Shown: positions 25,210-36,390 of the stretch, one piece after another
Numbering within the stretch: the stretch's first letter is position 1
Layout: every line of letters begins with the position of its first letter
Assembly (NCBI RefSeq): GCF_000758925.1
Contig: NZ_JRNC01000011.1
Coordinates: forward strand, 1-64,000
Length of the DNA: 64,000 nucleotides
Origin: Prevotella sp. S7-1-8
Lineage (GTDB): Bacteria > Bacteroidota > Bacteroidia > Bacteroidales > Bacteroidaceae
Direction: 5' to 3'
The notes under the pieces: generated by a model
Seen by the model: only the letters and a program-made list of their open reading frames with translations
Databases searched by the model: none
What the model was told of the DNA's origin: nothing
Made by a program: the position numbers and the translations under genes

Positions 25210-25677
25210 ATGAATAACGAGTCTTTGATGCGTAGGGCCATTGCCTTGAGCGAAGAGAGCGTGAGGACCGGCGGCGGTCCGTTTGGAGCCGTCATCGCCA
25301 AGGACGGCGTGGTGATAGCCGAGGCTTCCAACAGTGTCACCATGGACAACGACCCTACGGCCCATGCCGAGGTCAACGCCATACGCGCGGCTTGCTCGCG
25401 GCTTAGGAGTTTCGACCTCTCGGGTTGCGAGATATATTGCTCGTGCGAGCCATGCCCTATGTGTCTCGGCGCCATATACTGGGCTCGCCTTGGCCATATC
25501 TATTTTGCCAACGACCGCAAGGCTGCCGGCGCCATCGGCTTTAGCGACGACCTTATCTATAACGACATACCGTTAGACCTCGACAAGCGTTCCATTCCCA
25601 TTGACGTCTTGCTGCCCACAGAGGGGGCCAAAGCCTTTGACATGTGGCGCGACAAGACCGACAAGACCGAGTATTAG
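25210..25677 (+). CDS. guaD: Guanine deaminase (nucleoside/tRNA deaminase family)
   Basis: A 155-residue cytidine-deaminase-fold enzyme that likely turns guanine into xanthine. The zinc site is HAEVNAIRAAC (His and catalytic Glu) with PCPMCLGAIYWAR. Length and the stretches GGPFGAVIAKDG and CEPCPMCLGAIYWAR are very close to what I recall of the small Bacillus guanine deaminase, which favours guanine over tRNA adenosine (TadA). The start at 25210 gives a protein beginning MNNESLMRRAI; upstream residues are in the promoter region. Confidence 0.85.
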   Translation: MNNESLMRRAIALSEESVRTGGGPFGAVIAKDGVVIAEASNSVTMDNDPTAHAEVNAIRAACSRLRSFDLSGCEIYCSCEPCPMCLGAIYWARLGHIYFANDRKAAGAIGFSDDLIYNDIPLDLDKRSIPIDVLLPTEGAKAFDMWRDKTDKTEY

Positions 25678-25686
25678 CCTTGTGCC

Positions 25687-26703
25687 TCATTGGCCGCCAA
25701 GTCGTTCGAAAAAGGTTATCACCTCTTCCCATGTCTTGAACTTGTCGCTGCCAAAGGCGATGGTGGTGCCCATGAAGTTGGCGCAAGGGTTGGCGTCTAT
25801 GTAATAGTCGCCGTAGAGTTGTTGTTTTTGGTTGCAATATATCACTCTGTCGTGGGCGGGGGTGGACAGGTGTCGCTCTACCCATGCGCCCATGTCGGCT
25901 AAATCCTCGCGATCGTTGGTGGGCGCCGGCGCCACGATGTACACTGCGTAACGCTCTATGAGCATGTCGAAAGCTTTGTTCAGGCTCGATTTGGGTTTGC
26001 CGTAAGCGTCACGCAGCGCGCTGCTGTCTATGAGCGCGACGGGTCGCTCGCGCTTTTCTTGCCGGTCGTCAATCCATCTTATCACCGGCACCACTCCGTT
26101 CATGAACGACCTGTCGTCCATGCGGTGCTCGCCATGAAAGTGGGCCGCTTGCGGGTAATGGTCGCGATACAGGTCGAACGTGTGCACGATTGGGTCCTCG
26201 TCGCCGAACAGTCCCCACACGCGAGCCTGCTCCTCGGCTTTGCCCTTGGCTGGCATGCTCTCCAATTCCACGAAGCATCGCTCGGTCATTTCTTTGTATT
26301 CTTTCTCCAGAGCCTTGGTCACGAGAAATGTTCGCTCGCCATCTTGCCGTGGGTTTTGCCATGTCTGTTTGCCTGTCATGCCATGTTCTTTCATGGTTTG
26401 ACCCATCTCAAAGGCCGGGTTTACCAATATACGGTCATACCCGTAGAGCATCTCCGTGTACATGCCGCCCATCGACGTGCCGATGATGAGGTCGGGTTTT
26501 TCTTGCGCCACTTTCTCTTTCAGGAATGTCATGGCCTCGGTGGGGTGCAACGGAATGTCGAAAGCCACCACTCGAGCGTTGGGAAAAGTTTGCTGAATGC
26601 GGCCCACGGTGCCCGACGCGGCCGACGAGCCGAAGCCGTGGTTGTACATGATGGTCTTGCCGTCCATCAAGTCTGGATATTGTTTGATATATGGATTGTC
26701 CAT
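25687..26703 (-). CDS. YqiA-like alpha/beta hydrolase fused to a degenerate HAD nucleotidase-like domain
   Basis: A 338-residue fusion. The first part (about 15-215) is a YqiA/YcfP-type hydrolase: nucleophile elbow GTSMGG, acid candidate GDEDPIV and His in FHGEHRM; such proteins are often esterases. The second part (about 222-338) resembles 5'(3')-deoxyribonucleotidase HAD proteins in its end, YIDANPCANFMGTTIAFG then WEEVITFFERL. HAD motif I should be DxD, but the matching site reads ALIDSSAL, so this domain has probably lost catalysis and may only bind. The ATG at 26703 was chosen; a -7 box TATCTTTG is at 26729-26736. Confidence 0.8.
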   Translation of the reverse strand: MDNPYIKQYPDLMDGKTIMYNHGFGSSAASGTVGRIQQTFPNARVVAFDIPLHPTEAMTFLKEKVAQEKPDLIIGTSMGGMYTEMLYGYDRILVNPAFEMGQTMKEHGMTGKQTWQNPRQDGERTFLVTKALEKEYKEMTERCFVELESMPAKGKAEEQARVWGLFGDEDPIVHTFDLYRDHYPQAAHFHGEHRMDDRSFMNGVVPVIRWIDDRQEKRERPVALIDSSALRDAYGKPKSSLNKAFDMLIERYAVYIVAPAPTNDREDLADMGAWVERHLSTPAHDRVIYCNQKQQLYGDYYIDANPCANFMGTTIAFGSDKFKTWEEVITFFERLGGQ

Positions 26704-26736
26704 GAATAACTGTGTTTTGTTGTTATTGCAAAGATA

Positions 26737-27347
26737 CGCATTTATACGCAAAACGGCTTTTTATAACTGCGATAATATTGGGTTCTTTTCGCGGGCGTTA
26801 ACCTTGACTATTTGCGCTTGGTGTTTGAAAACATTTGACAAGAGGCCTTGCGTGCTTCGTTTTCTTGAAAAATAAAATCCATTGGCTGAAAATACGGCCT
26901 TATTTCAAGTTTTTCACAATGAATTGATAGACATGCTTTTGCGCTCTTTTGGCATTCGCACGGCTATACAAAGTTTTCCGGGGACTCTGCCTTTAGTGCT
27001 TATTCGGGCTGCCTTTAAGGCTTAACCACAGGGCGAATGGACCCCATTCAACGTGCGTCGAGGCCTTATTCGCCGTGCCAATAGGTGCTAATGGCACGCC
27101 GATAGCTGGTTTGGGGGCGAGGCGATGGCCAAAAAACATCCTGATTTTATCTTTTCATCTTCTAAAAGCCAAGAGTTTGCGCAGCTTGTTTTGCATCCAT
27201 TTTTTTGACATATTTTGGTTTCTCTTATGGCTTTCGCGACTTTTTGGGGAGGGATGGCAAACAAAGGGGAGAGCCATTCCCATTTGTAATGTCACTTTTT
27301 TGCACCTTAAAAATTGTTTAATCCATAGCCCATAGTTAAAATTGTCG
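26737..27347. other. Non-coding gap with a diverged repeat copy
   Basis: About 600 bp between divergent genes, with no convincing frame. From 26970 to about 27150 it shares, in the same order, AAAGTTTTC, TGCC(A/T)TTAGTGCTTA and GGCGAATGG with the gap at 49538-49730. A reverse-oriented CTTGTCAAATGTTTTC (around 26826-26841) recurs near 59710. Confidence 0.55.
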
Positions 27348-27355
27348 TATCTTTG
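27348..27355 (+). promoter_or_regulatory. -7 box upstream of lacZ
   Basis: TATCTTTG fits TAnnTTTG. It would give a leader of about 260 nt before lacZ that contains the short open frame at 27426. Confidence 0.4.
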
Positions 27356-27425
27356 TAATTAAGGATGGGTGTTTCAGCCAGCTATCCGCCCTTGTCGTAC
27401 AGAGAATTTACAAAACCTAAACATC

Positions 27426-30832
<3,407 letters not shown>

Positions 30833-30991
30833 TCATCAAGGCGTGCGTGGAAACGCAGTGCCGTGTACGACAAAAATGGGAAAAGCTATATTGTGAATAT
30901 TGTTAATAACAATGACCAAGCCATGGAAACTCAAGATGGCAGGGCCATCGTCAACATACCCTCCAAGGCGTTTGTGGTGGTTAAGTTTTAA
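30833..30991 (+). pseudogene. C-terminal remnant of an exported glycan-active protein
   Basis: Right after the lacZ stop and in the same frame is an open stretch with no ATG that reads AVYDKNGKSYIVNIVNN and later IVNIPSKAFVVVKF before TAA at 30989-30991. This looks like the last beta-strands of a secreted hydrolase domain. The lacZ product already ends in the usual way, so this is more likely the tail of another, deleted gene than part of lacZ. Confidence 0.5.
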
Positions 30992-31041
30992 ACTGGCTCA
31001 ACCCTGACGTTCGCTCATTGGCGTATGTTCGACACAAAAAT

Positions 31042-31083
31042 AACGGGAGATGCCATTTCGTAGAAAGAAGGCTTCTCCCGTTA
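31042..31083 (-). terminator. Intrinsic terminator of glnN
   Basis: AACGGGAGA and TCTCCCGTT form a stem around a 22-nt loop just after the glnN stop. On the minus strand it is followed by ATTTTTGTG. Confidence 0.7.
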
Positions 31084-31098
31084 AATAGTTTGCGACGT

Positions 31099-33288
31099 TT
31101 AGCGTATGAAAAGTAGTTCGCGATATTTGGGCAGTGTCCAAAGGTCGTCAGAGACTATCAATTCCAACTTGTCAATCTGATAGCGTATCTCCGTCATTTT
31201 CGTTTCCACGGTGTCATGGTAAGCGATGGCGCGCTCGCGCGTGTTTTCTATTTTGTTGGCCACTTTGCGCGCGTTGACCAAATTGACAACCCCCGTTTCT
31301 ATTTTTTGTGTGCGTTCGGCTATCTCGCGTATCAATTCTTTGTTGCGAGCCGTGAGCGACGTGGCCTCGCTTTGGTCGAAAATGGCGAACATGTGCTGCA
31401 CGTTCTCGGCCAACTGGCTCTGGTAATGCGTGGCGACTGGTATGATGTGGTTCATGCTTAGATCGCCCATGACACGTGCCTCAATTTGTATTTTCTTGAT
31501 ATAAGTTTCCCATTTCACCTCGTTTCGAGCGTACAACTCGTTCTCTTGCATCACGTTCATGTTTTCAAACATGGCGATAGACGCTCGGTCTAAATAACGG
31601 TCGTAGGTAAGAGGGCATGAGTTTTCGGTGTCGAGGCCACGCTTTTTAGCCTCTTCTATCCATTCCTCGCTGTAGCCATTGCCCTCAAAGTGGATGGGGT
31701 TGCACGTTCTTATATCTTCGCGTATCACGTCAATGACCGCGTTGGAGCTGTCTTCTCCTTGGGCCATGAGGGCGTCCACTCGAGCTTTGAAGTCGGTTAG
31801 AGCTTCGGCTACGGTGGTGTTTAGTACGATGAGGGCACATGCGCAGTTGGCCTCCGAACCCACTGCACGAAACTCAAAACGGTTGCCCGTAAAGGCAAAG
31901 GGCGACGTGCGATTGCGGTCTGTATTGTCAATGAATAGTTCTGGTATCTCTGGTATGTCGAGCACCATGCCTTTTTTGCTCGAGAAAGAGAACAAATCCT
32001 CCTTGTCCGCTTTCTCAATGTGGTCAAGAAGATCGGATAGTTGCTTGCCGAGAAACGAGGAAATGATGGCCGGCGGAGCCTCATTGGCACCCAGACGATG
32101 GGAGTTTGTGGCCGACATGATAGACGCTTTGAGCAGTCCGTTGTGTTTGTATACAGCCATGAGTGTCTCGACAATGAACACTACGAAGCGCAGGTTGTCC
32201 ACCGAATTTTTACCCGGAGCGTATAACTGTATGCCGTTGTCGGTGGACAAACTCCAGTTGTTGTGCTTGCCGCTACCATTGATTCCTTTGAAAGGTTTCT
32301 CATGGAGGAGCACCCTGAAGCTGTGCTTGTGGGCCACTTTTTTCATCAGTCCCATGAGTGCCATGTTGTGGTCCACGGCCAAGTTGCACTCCTCGAATAT
32401 AGGTGCCAGTTCAAACTGGTTGGGAGCTACCTCGTTGTGGCGCGTCTTGCAGGGTATGCCCAATTCCAAAGCCTGTACCTCAAGGTCTTTCATAAAGGCC
32501 TGCACGCGTTCGGGTATGGCTCCGAAATAGTGGTCATCCATCTGTTGGTTTTTGGCCGAGTCGTGCCCCATGAGTGTGCGTCCGGTAAGCATGAGGTCGG
32601 GTCGGGCGAGATAAAGGTCTTCGTCCACCAAAAAATATTCTTGTTCCCAACCAAGATTGGTTTGCACTTCTTTTACCTCTGGATAGAACAGTTGGGCCAC
32701 ATTGGCGGCCGCCTTGTTCACGGCGCGCAACGAACGTAGCAGCGGCGCTTTGTAATCGAGGGCCTCGCCGGTGTATGAGATGAAAATGGTGGGAATGCAA
32801 AGGGTGTCATCCATGATGAAGACCGGCGACGTGGGGTCCCATGCCGAATAACCGCGCGCCTCGAAAGTGTTGCGAATGCCGCCTGACGGAAAGCTCGAGG
32901 CGTCCGGCTCTTGCTGCATGAGCAGTTTGCCAGAAAACTCTTCTATCATGCCCCCCTCGCCGTCATGCTCCACGAAAGCGTCGTGTTTTTCGGCCGTTCC
33001 CTCTGTCAATGGTTGGAACCAATGGGTGTAATGTGTCACGCCATTCTCCTCCGCCCATTGTTTCATGCCTTTGGCCACGGCGTCGGCTATGCCCCTGTCT
33101 AATCGCTCATGATTGTCGATGACATTGACAAGTTTGTGGTAAACATCCGAAGGGAGGTACTTGTACATTTTGCGACGGTTGAACACTTTTTGCGCAAAAT
33201 ATTCGGAAGGACGCTCTAATGGCGCGACCGTTTCCAAGGGTCGTTTGTGAAAAGCCGCTGTAACGGCTGCTAATCTTAAATTTGACAT
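31099..33288 (-). CDS. glnN: Glutamine synthetase type III
   Basis: Makes glutamine from glutamate, ammonia and ATP in the cytoplasm. The 729-residue length is that of the large GSIII class of Bacteroidota and cyanobacteria, not GSI (about 450). Typical stretches: YFAQKVFNRRKMYKYL near the N-terminus, TNLGWEQEYFLVDEDLY (metal-binding Glu residues), KPFKGINGSGKHNNWSLST and NTDRNRTSPFAFTGNRFE. The leader holds a palindrome over the promoter, suggesting repression by nitrogen supply. Confidence 0.97.
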   Translation of the reverse strand: MSNLRLAAVTAAFHKRPLETVAPLERPSEYFAQKVFNRRKMYKYLPSDVYHKLVNVIDNHERLDRGIADAVAKGMKQWAEENGVTHYTHWFQPLTEGTAEKHDAFVEHDGEGGMIEEFSGKLLMQQEPDASSFPSGGIRNTFEARGYSAWDPTSPVFIMDDTLCIPTIFISYTGEALDYKAPLLRSLRAVNKAAANVAQLFYPEVKEVQTNLGWEQEYFLVDEDLYLARPDLMLTGRTLMGHDSAKNQQMDDHYFGAIPERVQAFMKDLEVQALELGIPCKTRHNEVAPNQFELAPIFEECNLAVDHNMALMGLMKKVAHKHSFRVLLHEKPFKGINGSGKHNNWSLSTDNGIQLYAPGKNSVDNLRFVVFIVETLMAVYKHNGLLKASIMSATNSHRLGANEAPPAIISSFLGKQLSDLLDHIEKADKEDLFSFSSKKGMVLDIPEIPELFIDNTDRNRTSPFAFTGNRFEFRAVGSEANCACALIVLNTTVAEALTDFKARVDALMAQGEDSSNAVIDVIREDIRTCNPIHFEGNGYSEEWIEEAKKRGLDTENSCPLTYDRYLDRASIAMFENMNVMQENELYARNEVKWETYIKKIQIEARVMGDLSMNHIIPVATHYQSQLAENVQHMFAIFDQSEATSLTARNKELIREIAERTQKIETGVVNLVNARKVANKIENTRERAIAYHDTVETKMTEIRYQIDKLELIVSDDLWTLPKYRELLFIR

Positions 33289-33292
33289 TAAC

Positions 33293-33324
33293 TTGCACTT
33301 AATATTAAATCAAGTGCAAATTTA
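33293..33324 (-). promoter_or_regulatory. glnN -7 box overlapped by an inverted repeat
   Basis: TTGCACTT (33293-33300) and AAGTGCAA (33312-33319) form an 8-bp inverted repeat with 11 nt between arms. The minus-strand -7 box TAAATTTG lies at 33317-33324, so one arm covers the box and the other lies just after the expected start site. That position suits an operator. Confidence 0.5.
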
Positions 33325-33593
33325 AGCTATTCTGCTCAAAATAACGAAACAATAGGTTTTAAAATGTTATGCAATATGGTATATCTCCGTCAATATGATT
33401 AAATTGACGCATGCGTAAAAATGAACAGTGTCTTACGATACCGGTATGTGGGCGTAAGTGTGGGGTGTGTTGGCAGTTTTAAATAACGGTGTTTACGAGT
33501 GGTTTGGCGGGTGCGTTGGCAATGCCACGTAAAGCTCTAAAACATTATGCGCAATTGTAAATGAGGGCATCGGGAACGCTGGCCGTGGCAGGA
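33325..33593. other. Non-coding gap between glnN and licD
   Basis: About 270 bp of mixed composition between the upstream side of glnN and the 3' end of the licD-like gene. I see no gene, RNA or clear terminator in it. Confidence 0.4.
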
Positions 33594-34484
33594 TTACTTT
33601 CTCTTTTTGATTTTTTTCAGCACTTCCTCCAAGCTCTCCCGTTTCTTTAAGTTTACGTATGCGATATTGTGATGAGGGTGTCTCTCGTTTTCGGGAGGCA
33701 ACTGCGTGTAGTCTTTAAAATAGTTGTTGAGCCAGCGGGTGTAGTCTTTGGGGATTGCAACCTGCAAGTCTTCATAGGGTAGGAGCGTGCTTTCCTCGAT
33801 CCACTCTTTGGGGATAACCTCGCTCGCTCCATATCCCGGAGGATATTTCACGATAAGTTCCATGTCATCATAATTGTACGCATGGGTTATGTCGTATAGT
33901 TTCCTTAAAAACTTCTTGCGGTATCCGTCGCGATTGAGACTCAAAAGAAAGTAATGAACGAGGTCCTTGATTTGTCCACGCTTCAGTTTGCCCTTTATTC
34001 TCTCCCATGAATAAAAAGAAGAGGCTACCGTGAAGCGGTTCCAATATTTGACATATTTGTGACGCAAATGGTCAGAGATGCTTTTGTCGGAGACCATCCC
34101 GTCATAGACAAAGATGTCTATATACATACCAAGGACACACTTGAAATCTTCGCTTTCCAACAAGGTGGTTTCCTTGTTGCACATTTTATAAAACGGAAGG
34201 TAATAATTGGGGGTGTTGAAAGGCGACACAATCTCATATTTCCCCATGTCTTCATGCTTGCATATTTCGAGCAGCTTTTCAAAATCAGGACGGGGCATTA
34301 CAACGTCAATGTCGTCGTCCCATGGTATTATGCCGTGATGGCGAGCCGCTCCAATGGCAGAACCGTAGGCTATAAAATAGCGTAGATGATATTTCTCGCA
34401 CAGTCGTATATAGTATTTTAGTATGTCTGTGATACATTTACACCATTGCTCTCTCAATTCGCCTTTTACTTCTATCCGATTCAT
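33594..34484 (-). CDS. LicD-family phosphotransferase
   Basis: A 296-residue cytoplasmic protein of the LicD/fukutin group, which transfer a phospho-alcohol such as phosphocholine or ribitol phosphate from a CDP-activated donor to glycans. The motif GSAIGAARHHGIIPWDDDIDV (about 41-61, split here at 20 residues in practice: GSAIGAARHHG then IIPWDDDIDV) is the diagnostic nucleotidyltransferase-like core with metal-binding Asp residues. It ends the set with the asparagine-synthase-like gene (56 nt upstream) and a CDP-alcohol-type cytidylyltransferase that could supply the donor. Confidence 0.88.
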   Translation of the reverse strand: MNRIEVKGELREQWCKCITDILKYYIRLCEKYHLRYFIAYGSAIGAARHHGIIPWDDDIDVVMPRPDFEKLLEICKHEDMGKYEIVSPFNTPNYYLPFYKMCNKETTLLESEDFKCVLGMYIDIFVYDGMVSDKSISDHLRHKYVKYWNRFTVASSFYSWERIKGKLKRGQIKDLVHYFLLSLNRDGYRKKFLRKLYDITHAYNYDDMELIVKYPPGYGASEVIPKEWIEESTLLPYEDLQVAIPKDYTRWLNNYFKDYTQLPPENERHPHHNIAYVNLKKRESLEEVLKKIKKRK

Positions 34485-34540
34485 TTTTGAGGATTTATGT
34501 ATTTGTTTTGTCGCCTTTGCCTTGGTGATGCTTTGCCTAT

Positions 34541-35602
34541 TCAGGCTTTTTCAGGCTCGTAAATGTTCAGGAAGGTCTCCGCGCACCACAGTTGCCACTT
34601 CTGGTTACCTGTCAAAGCGCTCATGTCTATGTCGTTTTTGAACTCTTTTCGCTTTGGGCCTTTCCAATCTTTGAAAATCATGTCTACGGGTCTTGGCATT
34701 GGGATTTTATCGGGAATAGGGGTCTCGGGATATTTCAAAGCGTAAAGATTGCGAATAAGATATTTGGGTTCTCCGTTCCTGACACGTTTTAAGTCTAATC
34801 GGTCTGTCATTACAAGGCGTGCGTATGGGTCGTAATAATCCAAGCCTGCTGCGCCAAATGCGTTCAGGTAAGAGCCTGAACTCTCTATGGAGAACACCTC
34901 GTCCATGAATTTGAGATAATCTATTTTGTTATCAGGCAGGCGATAAGTTTCGTACAAATCCTTTACGCTCTCGTCGGGATTAGTCAGCACTGACGCTGGC
35001 TCGAGAAACGTGTAGCGCTTGGCAAAGGCGTCAAAAGTCCAATCGCGTGATATCAATTGGTCCATGCCGCCAAAGATGAGGTCAGAGCTCTCGCCTACAA
35101 CCATCATCGTCACGCCATCGGATTTGGCTGCCAACGCGGCTTTATATATTTGTGGCTCGATGGAATGTACGGGCGCGCACTTGCGTTTCATCACGACAGG
35201 AGCTATCTGTTGATAGTCTTCAAGGGAAATGTCTATGTAATGATGAATTAGCCCATACTTCTCGCAATAATGGTCCGAGCGCGCGGCATCTTGGTTGAAC
35301 ACATCTGTTCCATGCGCTGTAAATGTATAGGCATGGCTTCCTGGACGAAGGTATGAAGCAAGAATTGCGCTGTCCATGCCACCGGAAAGCAGGATGCCGA
35401 TATTGGAATGGCGGGAGTACAAGTTGTCGAATTGCTTTCGTATCTCCCTGTCTATGTCCTCGGGTGTTTTTACTCCAATTTTTTTGTCGTCGCTTATTGG
35501 TTTGAAATGCTTGTGTTCCATGCCTTGGTAGAAGTTTACTCCCTCTTTGAATATGTATCTGTAAGCAATGTATGAACTCAAACAAAAGTCTTTATTTACC
35601 AT
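34541..35602 (-). CDS. Asparagine-synthase-like protein lacking the glutaminase domain
   Basis: A 353-residue ATP-dependent amidotransferase-like protein. The PP-loop SGGMDSAILASYL (about residues 70-82) that binds ATP is intact, and the fold matches the synthetase half of asparagine synthase B. The N-terminal Cys2 glutaminase domain is missing, so ammonia must come from elsewhere or the product is not asparagine. Such genes occur in surface-glycan loci and may form an amide on a sugar or amino acid. The ATG at 35602 starts MVNKDFCLSSYIAYRYIF, typical for the group; the frame upstream is unlikely. Confidence 0.8.
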   Translation of the reverse strand: MVNKDFCLSSYIAYRYIFKEGVNFYQGMEHKHFKPISDDKKIGVKTPEDIDREIRKQFDNLYSRHSNIGILLSGGMDSAILASYLRPGSHAYTFTAHGTDVFNQDAARSDHYCEKYGLIHHYIDISLEDYQQIAPVVMKRKCAPVHSIEPQIYKAALAAKSDGVTMMVVGESSDLIFGGMDQLISRDWTFDAFAKRYTFLEPASVLTNPDESVKDLYETYRLPDNKIDYLKFMDEVFSIESSGSYLNAFGAAGLDYYDPYARLVMTDRLDLKRVRNGEPKYLIRNLYALKYPETPIPDKIPMPRPVDMIFKDWKGPKRKEFKNDIDMSALTGNQKWQLWCAETFLNIYEPEKA

Positions 35603-35785
35603 GATTTTTATATTAAATATTGTATAAACGCTTTTGGGGTGGTGTAAAATTGTGTGGCGAAAATCATTAATATTTTGTTTCCGAGCCTCTTGGGGCAACT
35701 TTGACAAGGGCGATTGTCCTCATGCTAATGGTTTTGACACTTGGTGGCTTGCGGTTTTTGGGAATTTGTAAAAGACCGTGATTTT

Positions 35786-36220
35786 TTATTTTAAATCTTC
35801 TAAATTATCCCCTCTGATAGCATCGAGAGCTTTGCGAATCTGTGTGGAGGAAGTGCCTTGGGTATATGGAAAATAAATGATACGAATACCGGCCTCGTCA
35901 AATTGCTTCTCGTATTCTTGCCATTTGGTCGTGGCATACCAGTCGTCGCCAACAAAGAGTATGGACGCTCCTAATTTTTTGCATGCTTCAAATTTGTCCA
36001 TATCGTATTGTGGGACTACCGCGTCGACATATTTGCAACTGCGAATGATCTCAATGCGATCCTCAAATGGTATCATCGCTTTTTTCCCTTTGTAAGCAAC
36101 AAGCTCGTCAACCGTAACTCCTACAATTAGTTTGTCGCACATCCCTTTTGCGTTTTTCAAAAGGTTTAGATGCCCAATGTGGAAAAGATCGTATACTCCT
36201 GTTGTATATCCTATAACCAT
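35786..36220 (-). CDS. Glycerol-3-phosphate cytidylyltransferase-like protein
   Basis: A 144-residue TagD-type nucleotidyltransferase that joins CMP to a phospho-alcohol. The HxGH motif is in GVYDLFHIGHLNLL (about 8-21), and the second signature RTxGISTT appears as YTQGTSSTQIRKAL. Length fits the CDP-glycerol/CDP-alcohol branch. The real substrate is unknown. It leads the three-gene set with the asparagine-synthase-like and LicD-like genes; a -7 box TACTTTTG lies at 36321-36328. Confidence 0.88.
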   Translation of the reverse strand: MVIGYTTGVYDLFHIGHLNLLKNAKGMCDKLIVGVTVDELVAYKGKKAMIPFEDRIEIIRSCKYVDAVVPQYDMDKFEACKKLGASILFVGDDWYATTKWQEYEKQFDEAGIRIIYFPYTQGTSSTQIRKALDAIRGDNLEDLK

Positions 36221-36320
36221 TTATTTAATGTTGTCGTTATTTTATGAAAATTCCAATAAGGTTATTCCCTGTCGCCCCAAGGCGCCAAACCTTTTGAGGA
36301 ATTGGTTGAATTTTGAGTTA

Positions 36321-36368
36321 CAAAAGTAGTGTTTTATTTTGAGAATTAAACAATTCATGCTACATTTG
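36321..36368. promoter_or_regulatory. Divergent promoters of the cytidylyltransferase and flippase genes
   Basis: On the plus strand TTTG (36338-36341), 19 nt, then TACATTTG (36361-36368) is a full match to the Bacteroidetes consensus and drives the flippase operon. On the minus strand TACTTTTG (36321-36328) with a TTG 22 nt upstream serves the cytidylyltransferase operon. The two promoters overlap, so they may compete or share control. Confidence 0.7.
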
Positions 36369-36390
36369 TTGTTTAAAAGTGTTGATGTAG

